Shown here piece by piece: positions 21,601 through 32,155 of a DNA stretch of 64,000 nucleotides. The position numbers were made by a program, and so were the translations under genes. The stretch lies in contig CM071568.1 in NCBI GenBank assembly GCA_036426205.1, forward strand, positions 229,620,148 through 229,684,147. Direction: 5' to 3'. The stretch is from Ascaphus truei. Its lineage: Eukaryota; Chordata; Amphibia; Anura; Ascaphidae. The notes beneath the pieces are model-generated. The model saw only the letters and a list, made by a program, of their open reading frames with translations, did not search any database and was not told the DNA's origin. How positions within the stretch are numbered: the first letter of the stretch is position 1; each line of letters opens with the position of its first letter.

Positions 21601-22481
21601 AAACAGTTACACAGCAAATTCGTCCATCAAGTAACACATACGATGCAATAGTAGCTTCTGAGGGAAAAATTATTGAAGCTGAAAATCGTCGCCATTCAGA
21701 TCTGATGAGAGTGCATGAAAGGATGATATCACTGCAGGAAGAAACGATGTCACAATTGTCACATCTCCACAGAGTCTTCATTGAAGTGCCTAAACAATTG
21801 CAAAAAATCAACATGTCATTAGAAGCTTTAGTTGTTCAGCAAACCCAAGCTAATTACTTGAGAATGACTACAGTACCAAATTTTAACTTTAACACATCAC
21901 AGGAAGGATCTTTACATGGTGGTCATTTTTCACCCCATGCATCTGATGTGCATTCCCCAGGTCGGGATCTTACCGGTAAAGTAGCAGAAAGTTCTGTGCA
22001 TGTTCCTGACAACATCCTACCGCTGCCATCTGTAGAAATTCTGGAGCTGACACCTACAAAGGAGGCGGCAAAACCAAAAAAGCACAAGCAGTTACTACTG
22101 ACCAGTTTTTGGACACAAACAAAAAAACCCACACATGAAACGGACCAACCATCAGTTGTGCACTGTCTACCAACTTGCTCACATGTGTCAGTGGGCACAA
22201 GCCCTTTCCGTGATCAGTCACTGCCCACAAGCCCTGCCCGTGAACAGTCACTGGCCATAAGCCCTGCCCGTGATCAGTCACTGCCCACAAGCCCTGCCCG
22301 TGAACAGTCACTGGCCACAAGCCCTGCCCATGAACAGTCACTGGCCACAAGCCCTGCCCGTGAAGTGCCACAGGCCACTCAAAGTGGCTCTGTTGTGACT
22401 CAAGTTGTAGCCAAACGGAAAAGAAAAATCCAAGAGACAACAAGCAGGCCTGTGACTCGCTCTCAAAAGGAAAAAAAATAA
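18661..22481 (+). CDS. Myb/SANT-like Harbinger partner protein, copy B (complete 3' end, start missing)
   Basis: Exons: 18,662-19,005 (partial, no start), 19,357-19,662, 21,062-21,139 and 21,505-22,481. All junctions are in frame, for example the exon 1 terminal G plus CG gives Ala, then RTSSSSKNEMW. The SANT trihelix is intact (ENRALVTGILEHY, EMWDTIIIGV, NCRKRFDDIRSK). LEELLRGKLLPVVVEG and GDRDIGIYPSQFPPG follow. Exon 4 gives an acidic DDEDDDKDDDDDD run, a helical LMRVHERMISLQEETMSQL region that could dimerise, six 10-residue repeats of the type TSPAREQSLA, and a basic tail (KRKRK, RPVTRSQKEKK) that looks like a nuclear localisation signal. Joined with the exon 1 start of copy A, the protein would be about 600 residues. 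The two copies differ by roughly 2 percent by eye. Confidence 0.8.
22191..22368 (+). repeat. exon 4 coding minisatellite, 30-bp units
   Basis: Six units of about 30 bp (AGCCCTGCCCGTGAACAGTC core) encode TSPA(R/H)(E/D)QSL(A/P). The unit length is a multiple of three, so copy-number change keeps the frame. The second copy of the element has seven units at 52,145-52,350, and truncated copy A has two. Confidence 0.85.
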
Positions 22482-22485
22482 TAAA
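22480..22485 (+). terminator. polyadenylation signal overlapping the Myb-like stop codon
   Basis: AATAAA begins inside the TAA stop of copy B. The same arrangement is seen near 52,430. Confidence 0.5.
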
Positions 22486-22489
22486 TGTT

Positions 22490-23531
22490 ATAATTAAGTA
22501 AATATGTCTTTGGCCTTGTTTTGTTGACTTCAGATTATCTACTGAATATTGTATGTATGGTGAAGACCTGTTGTTTCCAAACATTCAAGTATGTCATTGT
22601 ACACGTGAAGTTTTGGAAATGTTAACAGTCCTAATGAATGGTGTTATGAATATTTATGTATTAATCATCTGCTCAGTAATGGTCCACCAGGACCCAGTTG
22701 CTATGTTTAGAGAAGCTGCCATTTACTTACCTGCAAAACATTGTATTTGGGTGTGTTACTTGATGTAATCATTGCATGTAAATATTATTCACATGCAATT
22801 AAAAACACACATCTATTTAACTGCTAACATCTTTCTTGTCCGTGTACAGCATGATTAAGTGTTAAATATTACTTACCTTCACCTTGCTTGAACATTCTAA
22901 TTTTGACCTTTAATCATTTATGAGTTCTGTTTTCAATAACATATCTGTGAATGTTTAGTAATATATATGTAGTATGTATGGATATATGTACACACACACA
23001 CAGTGTGTGTGTGTGTGTGTATATATATACATATATATTAATATAAAAATATAAAAAATTATATATTTATATATTATTTGTACTATCTAAACTGGAATAC
23101 ATGTATTTTCACAAAACATACACTTAATGCTTCCTTGTGAAAACACAGTATTGTAATAATACAGGCCTACTGTTTGTGAAAGATACTTACTGTGAGACTA
23201 TAACAGTATGGGCCTTAAACAATTATTAATCACTTCATTCACTCATGTTTACCACCATTTAATTAGGTTTCATACAAGGCCTACTTACTGCCATCAATAT
23301 GATCTGTGTAGAACTGGATTACATAGATATATTATTGGTTGTAACACTACAGGCCTTCTCAATTAAAAAAAGGCGTTGTTTGATGGTAAATCACAATTGC
23401 TCACAAGCCAATGTCAAACGCCATACAACATTGTAAGCCTCTATTATTTAAACCTTTAAATAAATCACACCAATATTAAAATCCCTCTTTACATATAAGC
23501 CATTAAATATTGTAATATACACACACATTAA
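22490..23531. other. AT-rich spacer inside Harbinger, with CA/TG and TA microsatellites
   Basis: No gene is seen. A palindromic CACACACACAGTGTGTGTGT stretch sits near 22,992-23,020, followed by TATATA runs. The stretch is nearly identical to 52,440-53,480 of the second copy. Confidence 0.6.
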
Positions 23532-23595
23532 NNNNNNNNNNNNNNNNNNNNNNNNNNNNNNNNNNNNNNNNNNNNNNNNNNNNNNNNNNNNNNNN
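23532..23595. other. assembly gap, 64 N
   Basis: A run of 64 N. The bases before it (ATACACACACATTAA) and after it (CACACATTAAAAGGGGGG) overlap and correspond to one continuous stretch at 53,465-53,485 in the second copy. The gap probably holds no missing sequence. Confidence 0.9.
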
Positions 23596-23639
23596 GAGAC
23601 CACACATTAAAAGGGGGGTGGGACCACAGAGACAGTAGG

Positions 23640-23813
23640 GAGAGGGGAAGAGATGAGAGAAGTAAAGAGAGAGAGAGAGATTTGAGAGAGAGAGATAGAG
23701 AGGAGAGAGAAGGAGATAGGGAGAGGTATATTATAGATTTATGACCGTCAGCTTTATTATATTAAATATATTATTATATATTATATATAGAGATATATAT
23801 ATATATATATATA

Positions 23814-23860
<47 letters not shown>
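23640..23860. repeat. GA-rich and TA-rich simple repeats
   Basis: A GAGAGA-rich tract (about 23,640-23,725) is followed by a long TA array to about 23,860. The second copy shows the same at 53,505-53,732 with different lengths. Confidence 0.8.
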
Positions 23861-23864
<4 letters not shown>

Positions 23865-24298
23865 AATACTAACACTACTTAACTCTGAGCAGTCAGGGAG
23901 TTAACCAGACTGAAAAATGACACTGAAATGTTGAGAAAAAAAAAAAAGATTACAACATTTGCAGGTGTCTGTGTATTTATATATGGCTGTGTAAGCACTA
24001 TTTCATAAAGCGTTCAATGTTCTTTCCTCAAACCACAGGTGTTTTTTAATTAAAATGTTACAGTGTTTTGAGAAGAGTAGATAAAAGTAGCTTAATATGG
24101 ATTCACCCTGAAAATGCCCTATCAGAAACCACAAATGTGAACCAATTATTTGTACAACTCCAATTGGTGGTAGAAAACAGAGTAAAAGAAGAAAACATTT
24201 TGTGAACTTGAATGCAAAGACATATAACTAACATTACTACAGTGTTGACCATCTGGAGCAGACAAAATTAAGTTCAGTCAGATTTGTGTTAAGCTGCA

Positions 24299-24945
24299 AT
24301 GGGCTAACGATATGATTTCAAAACAGACATCCAACAAGGATTATAAAAGGATGATGCGGAGGCGATGTATCAATGCGGAACAGAAAGCACAAGTGGCCAA
24401 ATCTATGATTTGATTAGAACAAAGTATCCTATTACCAAGAACCTGGGCGGGCGCGAATTTTAAATCCTCTGTATGAGTCACTTTATCAACTAATGAATGT
24501 TTTGAACGTGTGCAGGATAACCTAAAGAAAGGTATGGTTTTTGGCAGATTGTAAGGAAAATAAATCACCGTGGAACACGGGCACATATTTTGCTAAATAG
24601 CATATTTATTCTAATAACATAGCAATGGATCCGCTACTACTGTCTCGTGTGAATCGATACCTGCTGCAATATCTGCACCCTCCATTCCTGAAACACACAT
24701 TCACAGAACATACTACTAGATTTTTTACCAAGCCTTTATGCTGCAAACGCATTCGAATGGGTAACCGAAGAAAATGAACACCTCCGGACCAATTGTTGAA
24801 GAAGGCAGTGGCGATTCCTATGAGCGCCTCATGGGGAGATGTGGTCATACAGAGATTCAGCGTTTGGGTCAACACTGGATGCAAAGCATTGGTTTTCTGG
24901 AGCGACAGTTGAGGCAGACGAAGGTTACTTCTACAAGAATGGTAA
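24299..24945 (+). pseudogene. forkhead-domain gene, first copy, frameshifted
   Basis: Starts ATGGGCTAACGATATGATTT, aligned with the intact start at 54,172. It keeps the recognisable pieces in scattered frames: AAAAGGATGATG (KRMI), TCTATGATTTGATTAGAAC, TTTATCAACTAATGAATGTT and the C-terminal GGTTTTCTGGAGCGAC. Relative to the second copy it has many one-base losses spread over the whole length, more like sequencing error than mutation. At two places where the second copy has an extra base (near 54,595 and 54,709) this copy keeps the coding frame (CATACTACTA and TCCTATGAGCGCC), so the two together imply a once-intact gene of about 222 codons. Confidence 0.7.
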
Positions 24946-26292
24946 ATATAAAATCGTTATGCCTTGACTCAGCGTTAAAGTTTTTTTTTTTTTGTAACCA
25001 CCATTTTTACTTTAAATGCGTGGATACAGCGTAACATTGCAGGACTGCATAACATGTAGCGATCACAAACAACAGTGTGTCCTATTACAATATAGAGAAC
25101 CAGAAAGATTAGTACACATGCTCACGGAATATTAAATATAGTAATTTCCGATCCCTTTAAAACATATTAGCAAACATGTTACAATAACGTAACACACACC
25201 TGTTTTTTTATCATGCAACATCTAAAAAAAAAATGGGTCGAAAAGATGACGGGGACCTTGTATGTGCCAAGCCGTCCTTAAAAAAGGATTACGGATGTAA
25301 GTCCCGCCCCAAGTGGACGGCGCGCGTCAAAGCCTATTGGCTGTGTGTGTTTTGTTATAGTTACGGTTAACTGCACTGTGTCATGCGTGGCGTCTGTGTT
25401 GGTGGGCGTGCACTGGGCGTAGCCGAATGTTAATTGAGTGGGAGGAGTGTTTGCGTGCGCTCACGCTGGCTAACATCACGTCACACGTATTGCATTTGCA
25501 CATTGTGTTATGGCCGTGCTTGTCCACACACGTCTGTTAAAAGAATACAGATGTACTCGTTTAGAACGAATGTAGTTTCGCCTCATTGTATTAGAAAGAA
25601 ATATTTTATGGTTAATGGATTTACAACATGTATTGAACGCACAAACGTACGCATTGTTTTGCGCATGCGCTAACACTTAGTCGAACCACGCGTGAAGTGG
25701 TGCACACATTAAGAGTGCGGCGCATTTTTAGTATACACCCAACGTTAACTCATATACATAGTTATGGCGTGCTACTAATTTACAAACGCAATACTAATGA
25801 TGTATAGTTGTACTTCTAACATATACTGAAGGACGAGTGATCTATCTACACAATCATAAGAGATGTGTAACGCGTGTCACGGATACATATATAGTAAGGT
25901 GCCATCTTTGACCATCATGTGTTTGCTGTATTTGAGAGATGTCGGGCAAGATACAATCGATCAATTATGATTTAAGAGAGTCTTAACTTTATATGAGATG
26001 ATTGTGAGGAGGAGCCACGACTACTATACTACATATGGAACTAATTTATATTGCTTGCAGCGCTTACTAACAAAACAATTAAAATGTGATACCTATGCCA
26101 TATTGCATAAGCACTTAATTAACATAATGATGTTGCAAAAAGAGTGCGCTAGAATTTTTCTTGAGTGTTCTTTAATTACTACTAACATTTTTTTACATGG
26201 TGTGTTTTATATATAACAAACCATTCCCACTCTGCTAACACATTTGTGTATTCTATTGTGTATGGAACATATGACTGTCGAAACTATGTAAT
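24946..26292. other. spacer downstream of the forkhead-like gene, first copy
   Basis: No gene is visible. It contains the about 1-kb unit (from about 25,314) that occurs twice in the second copy. It is rich in ACGT-containing words such as CACGTCACACG and TTTTGCGCATGCGC. Confidence 0.5.
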
Positions 26293-26548
26293 CATAATAA
26301 TAATAATATAATAATAGTAATAGATGTTCTTGTATAGCGCTACTAGTGGTAGCAGCGCTTACAGAGACATTTTGCAGGTGCGGTCCCTGCCCCGTGGAGC
26401 TTACAATCTATTTTTTGGCACCTGAGGCACAGGGAATAAAATGACTTGCCCAAGGTCACAAGGGCCGACATCGGAATTGAAAACAGTCTCCCCTGCTTAA
26501 AACTCTGTGCCAGTCCTGTGTCTTACTCACTGAGACACCTTCTCCCAA
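26293..26548 (-). mobile_element. tRNA-derived SINE with L2-type tail, first copy
   Basis: Same element as at 57,155-57,414, but with more one-base losses. It reads on the minus strand, ending in an ATA-rich simple repeat at 26,293-26,322. Confidence 0.7.
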
Positions 26549-27079
26549 TATAAAGGGCACTTAAACCAACTAGCCATTATAGTCAAAAATTTCGTTACAT
26601 GGGTATGTGATTGTGAATGGTTTGGGGATGTAGCAAAGAATGTTATTGGCAGATGTTGTGGTCCCATACCATGCATGATGTTTATGAATATTACATCAAC
26701 ATCATGGATAATGAAGTACGTTTATGTGTATATTTCATGTAAAAGCTAAGTATAGTTTACTGTGTTCATTAAACTTTCTAAAATAATTGTACAGTCAATA
26801 TGATGAATAAGCTACCATAATAAACCTGCTGTATCATTTGGCGGTGTTATACATGGATCATAAACAAATTGATACAGGCACAAACAGTTGTCTTAAAAAG
26901 TGTGCCTATGCTAATGTGCATGTGATTGACGTTTTATATTTTGAGAATACTTGTTCATTATCATCATGATAATGATGAAGTGACGTCAATTGTGAAGGTG
27001 AAAAAAACGCGCGCTAGCTCTATTAGTGTTTCACTAAAAAAACATATAGTGAATGTTGTTAAAAAAATCAATTGATTAT

Positions 27080-28440
27080 AGCAGGTATTCAAAACGTGCT
27101 CAAATAACGTGCAAATAGTGGATATTAAAAGGATCAAACCCCCTGCTCAAACCCAGCTGGAGGGACTGGTTTCGCTAGTCCCGGCAAATCGTCCTCTGTT
27201 GTATTCCAGGGGGAGCATGGAGGAAAATAGGAACAGAAAAAAAACAATCTAAGTGTAAACAGTATTTAAAGGTGCAAAATTCAATATCTGTCTTGGCTCG
27301 TATGTTGTACCTACTACAAGATGTAAGTTGTTTTCAAGGTTTTAGACACACAATGGTCTCTGCTATGGATGTTGTTCTCCACTTAATTGAAGCGGGTCTC
27401 CAATAATCAGCTCAGCAACCAGTGCATGTAAAGAAAAATGATACCATAGTGCAGACCAGTATAATGATAAAACTAAACTTTATATATTTAAAATTGAACA
27501 CTTACAATAAAAAAAAATGGAATATATTAAGCATTTCACAATATTAGTGAGGAGAGAAGAGTGTGTTAGCTTCGGCTCACACGCCTCTTCCAATGGGACC
27601 CGGTACAGTTAGCCTCTTTCCGCGACTCTGCGTCTTTGGCGGTGGACTGTGTGATTTGGGCTGTATTCTCCCGTGGGCTGTTGAACTCCCCTTCAGCTAT
27701 TCAAGCCTGGAGCTGCCTCGGGTGGTGATCTCGCTCTCTCACCGCGGAGCGTCACTTCCGCTTAGTTCCGTCGCGTCACTTCGGGTGCGGCTGGTAGAAT
27801 TTCTAAATGGCAATCACGCCCTCTCTCCTTCTCCCGTCTGGGAGGCTCCCACTCTACGCGTTTCGCCAGAAAAGGGTGTGTGCTTCCTCAGGAAGTAAGA
27901 TCTGGGCATCAGCTGGGCGCGAGCTGTCCTGAGAACTGGTCCTGATGAAGAAACATTTCGTTTCGAAACGCGTAGGACAACGTGACAAGTGTTCATAGGC
28001 TCTACCAGCACTTTATTGCACCTTATTGCGCGATCCGATCGTCCTGACGGCGCCAAAATCCCCGTGGTGACGTCACAATCAGGAAGCGCTCACTCGGAGG
28101 AGAAGCTAGCGCCAGCTGAGGCCCAATCTGACTCAATTGAAGTACTGCTGGGATCAGCAGCTCCCGGTCCACTCGTGCTCTGGGGGCAAGGACAGCAGAG
28201 GTGTGCAACTACCACAATAGGACCCTGCCACCACCGAGGACAGGCATTCACCCCTGCAAAGACACCTGATCCGGTTTCAGGAGGCGTTGGGTAACATATC
28301 CCGAAACTGCTTGATTTTACTGCAATTGATATACGCACATAACTCACCCATGTATTGTTTTATGTGAATAATATTTTTTAATGCACATATGAGCGTTGTG
28401 GCTGTGTCTTTTTGTATTATTATGGAGATATACGTATAAT
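27080..28440. mobile_element. nested fold-back-type element, first copy
   Basis: Same unit as 57,950-59,330. It includes CTACGCGTTTCGCCAGAAAA (about 27,854) and the inverted GTTTCGAAACGCGTAGGAC (about 27,960), a hairpin often seen in frog repeats. Its edges are estimates. It lies between the forkhead-like gene and the transposase. Confidence 0.45.
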
Positions 28441-28939
28441 GCAATGGAAACAATATATAAATTGCAAACATTGACATGCCATCTTCAGTACCGTAAGCAA
28501 CACAGCAAAGTGTGTAGTTGGTGTTTTAAATGTGCAACACCATGATATTTGTATGACATTCAAAATGTAAACCAGGCTGGTGTACACATCATATGGATGT
28601 ACATGTGTACACTGCAACATAAACATGTATGTAAACCATACTGCAAGAATGAATGACTATGGCCATACTATGTGTATTGTGTTTGCATAAGGAACAACAC
28701 AAAGGCTAAAATTATAGGCTATTCACATACACACAACTAATTTACAATGGGAAGGGATTATATAACTGTGCAACAATAACATAACGGCCACATCCCTTTG
28801 TGCACACAGCAGAGAAAAGAAAGGTGTGCAACCCATATTCATCTGTGTCCTAACAGAAGGTTATATAAGAAACATTATGTTAATATAACATAAATAATCT
28901 ATAAATGTAGTACTAGCAAACTATATGTTTTTTACTTAC

Positions 28940-30120
28940 AGGAAAAAAAGGAATTGATGAGATTCTGGCGTGTCGGCCACCACTGGCTGTTTGTTCATTT
29001 TCAGCAGCTACATGGTGGGATGCTCGTCTACCAAAGGCTCGCTATGTCGATTGCATTGTGTCTGAGTGCCACATTGTGCAAAATGCAACAGGCAATATAA
29101 TATCAGACACTGTTTGAGGGCTTGTATAGAAAGAGCCCACCAGTTCTGTCGAGACACTAAATTGGTCTTGGTAGGCCACAATGTCCTCTCATAACAGATC
29201 TGTGAGATATATGGGCTGCATTGTACCTCTCCTCTGCTCAGTTTGAGGGTTTAGCACCGGAGTCAAGAGCCACGGCCTATTCCGTATCCTGAGTCACCTA
29301 ATCAATGGAGCACAAATAAGCTACATTAGTGAAAGATTCTACAATGAAAACATTCTAAAAGAAAAATGTGTTTTGGGTTACAACATCCAAATCTGTACTC
29401 ACCCAGCAGCCAACCATGTTCAAAATGTCCCTCTTCGAAAGCATGGAAGACTGAAGAGTTCCTCAGGATAGAGGAATCGTGACTGGAACAGGGAATTTGG
29501 GTACCACATGCATTATCCTCATCGTGGCATCACATACCACTGTACATTCAGTGAATGGTAGTGCTTACGATTACGGTAAAACATGTTCACTTGACTAGTG
29601 CAATCAAAGCAAACATGGTGCAATCGATTGCACCCAGCACACATGGTGTCCCTGCTATATTATAAAAAAGCCATTCCGACTTCCAGACACTCTGTCGCCT
29701 CTGTAGGAAAAATGAATATAATTCCTAGCGCGTCTATTGAGTGTGCATAGAGAAACTGGGTAAAGGCCCGCGAGAATGTAGATTGCGAGACCCGCCCACT
29801 ATGCCCACAGTTGTCTGGAATGAGCGGGAAGCAAGATAATGTAATGAGCACAGCATTTTAACAAGCCCAGGGACAGCAGACCTTGGCTGTCAAAAAATCT
29901 AAATCTCCCCTTATCTCTTCGATAAAGAGATAAGATTGCTGACTGAACTCAAACGATAGCGACTGACTATCTCCTCCTCACTCATCCCATCTAAACCGGG
30001 TTCTCTCCCTGTACACACACGGATGAGGCACCAATTGTCTTCCTCTGTCTTCTCCTCTGATCTCCTGCCTCTACTGTCCCTCGGCCTGTCCCTCTCCCTG
30101 TCCTGGCTCTGTTCCTCCCT
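28940..30120 (-). pseudogene. HARBI1-like: HARBI1-type transposase, first copy, frameshifted
   Basis: The minus strand matches the transposase at 59,824-60,937 exon by exon, including the exon 1 donor near 29,400 and the exon 2 start near 29,300. Catalytic-region words survive (complement of GGTGCAATCGATTGCACCCA; the HARBI1 HTH near 29,790). Single-base gains and losses interrupt every frame, for example TGTCGATTGCATTG where the other copy has TGTCTGATTGTACATTG. Since these indels cluster in this part of the window, sequencing error is as likely as decay. Confidence 0.75.
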
Positions 30121-31189
30121 TGCCCTATGTCATTCTCTTCATCAGCAAGCATGTCATGAAAAAGAATGTTCTCCGTCTCCTAAACAATAGCAACATTTGA
30201 AATGATAGCTGGAATGAGCAGGTAATGGGCGTCCTAAATAGGATGTGATGATGTCAGGTGACATAGTAAAAAGCAAGGTGTGTACATTAACATATTAAAG
30301 TACTTTGCTCACAAGCTGTGTCCATTTGAACAAAGATTATTGGTTCTGGTATTGAGCAGCAATCATGATATTGCCAAATATGTAACGTGAAGCTTTTGTA
30401 CAAACATTGTTTGAAAATTCTTATAGTGTAATGTGCAATGCATGTAACACTTCTGAACGCAACAGTCAGTCATGTAAATAGGCAAAAAGCCTGAGATTGC
30501 CGTGGAGGAAAATGTTGCTGCAATGAACTGGTAATTAGCCATGTATTGTCAATGTCACAACAATGAATTCTCGTTGCATATGCATACATTTAGGAATGAG
30601 GATAGTTGCTATATGAATCAGTTTGAAAGGTGTCAACAATGATTAATTACTGTACATGTGTGTATAAGTTAGGTTGAAGTGCTTGTAATGCAACGGTTAC
30701 AATGGAACATGCAATGTGATGGACTGTCCAATAAACTGACGTATGGAAAAAAGGGAGGACTCAAAGTACATGTAACATGAGAAGAAGATGTACATGAACG
30801 GTTAAAGATGCGTTACACATTACAAGCATTGTGTAATGTAAGGCAACATGGATATACGGTGTATGTGTTAGATGTGTGACATGTGTAACATCATATAAAT
30901 AATTGTCGCCTCAGTTCAGTAAAATGTGTGATTGAGTGAGGTTCTCTTTAAGAGTTGAGTATAGGATTTTCCCTTGAAACATCATCACATGATGAGTAAT
31001 GTGACAACGCAAATGCTGAAAACATCAAAAGTACAATGAAATGAAATAATACACGTCAGGTGTGACACAATGCAGTGAATGCCCCCACACGTAATGCTAA
31101 TCACTTGTATTGTGAGCAAATGGAACGTAAACTGTAATATATGTTTACGTCCCGCTCCATTGACTCCATTGATGTGCAGATGATTTTTT
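30121..31189. other. 5' region of the transposase and spacer, first copy
   Basis: No gene is visible. It holds the degraded counterpart of the transposase promoter (CGTCCTAAATAGG near 30,229, where the second copy keeps CCTTTAAATAGG). The rest is AT-rich. Confidence 0.5.
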
Positions 31190-31509
31190 TTTCTAAGTTG
31201 CTGTTCCGGCAGCCTTAGCGATCGTTCTCCCTCCAACTTGACAACTTAGTTTGCGGGACAAATTTGCCAAACACCTCTCAATTTCTTAGTGCCGATCAGC
31301 CCCGATAAGCTGATTTTGTACTGACTACAGCGATTAAAAAAGTGGCGATAAGTGCCGAAAACAGGCTTATCGACAAGCAGACTGGCCATAACAAAATATC
31401 GGCTACGAAACCTGCCGAAATCAAGCAATATCGGCGTTACTGAATCTCAAACCTATTTGCCTATGAAATGGCGAAAAAAACCCTATCCAACGCTTACTGC
31501 ATAGAGCCC
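31190..31509 (-). repeat. right terminal region and inverted repeat, first copy
   Basis: The terminal repeat is at 31,491-31,509 (CGCTTACTGCATAGAGCCC), with ATA at 31,510-31,512. The 300 bp inside contain repeated GATAAG/CTTATC words (CCGATAAGCTGA, GTGGCGATAAGTGCC, GGCTTATCG) that may be subterminal binding sites. Related words occur in the smaller element ending at 11,675. Confidence 0.75.
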
Positions 31510-31512
31510 ATA

Positions 31513-32155
31513 TTAGAAGTGTTGTAATGCACAGTTGACCAATTCATGACTTACATCACTGAATGTTATCATTAAATGTGTCAGACCACTTGTGACTATA
31601 TTGATTTGTATTGCTTTTTATTTCTCTTTCTAACGTATTTGTCTTTCTTGCTTCCTGGCCTCCCTAAAGTCCTTTACTCAGCTGTTGATGGCCTGCCCCC
31701 CCCCCCTCTGTATGGCTCTCTTAGTAAACTTGCCATATACAGTAATATAGAAAATCTAATATGACCCAAATTCATACTCTCAATCTGGATCTAACCAAGG
31801 TTAGGTTCAGTTCAGTTGTATTGAACCACATGCATTTGATACTGCAGGTTTGCTTTGAAAATATGTGTAGTGATCTCCTTGCACTAAATAGCAGATACAT
31901 GGTATAATAAAAACTGTTGTCTGGCAGCTGTGTGTTGCAGTATAATTTGTTTAAGGTGAGAAGAGAGTTTACCTATTCTCTTCTTTTCCATAACGGCCCC
32001 TTCCTTTGATATCCATCTTTTAGTGACACAAATCTTAATAAAAGTGTTAAAAAGAGTGTAGGCTGCTTTGAAAGCAAATGTATATGTCCTTGTAGAAAAG
32101 CTGCTGTGTTGAATTAAATCACTTCTGAAACGTCCGTCAATATGCCAAATTATGG
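31513..32155. other. flank of the Harbinger insertion, first copy
   Basis: Non-coding sequence with a poly-C run near 31,690. It is matched almost base for base by 62,447-63,105, so the whole locus, not just the transposon, is present twice in the window. Confidence 0.6.

Larger units (their letters stand above)
14473..31509. mobile_element. giant PIF/Harbinger transposon with Myb-like, forkhead-like and DDE transposase genes
   Basis: The left terminal repeat GGGCCTCATGCAGTAAGCG (14,473-14,491) matches the inverted right end GGGCTCTATGCAGTAAGCG (31,491-31,509) at 16 of 19 positions. ATA flanks both. Within are a plus-strand Myb/SANT-like gene, a plus-strand forkhead-like gene and a minus-strand HARBI1-type transposase. 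Myb-like plus DDE nuclease is the canonical Harbinger pair. The 17.0-kb length includes a 3.6-kb tandem duplication (about 15.07-22.24 kb), a nested fold-back element and a SINE. Without the duplication it is about 13.4 kb, still very large for the superfamily. A 64-base N run at 23,532-23,595 interrupts it. A second, left-truncated copy starts at 52,145. Confidence 0.8.
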
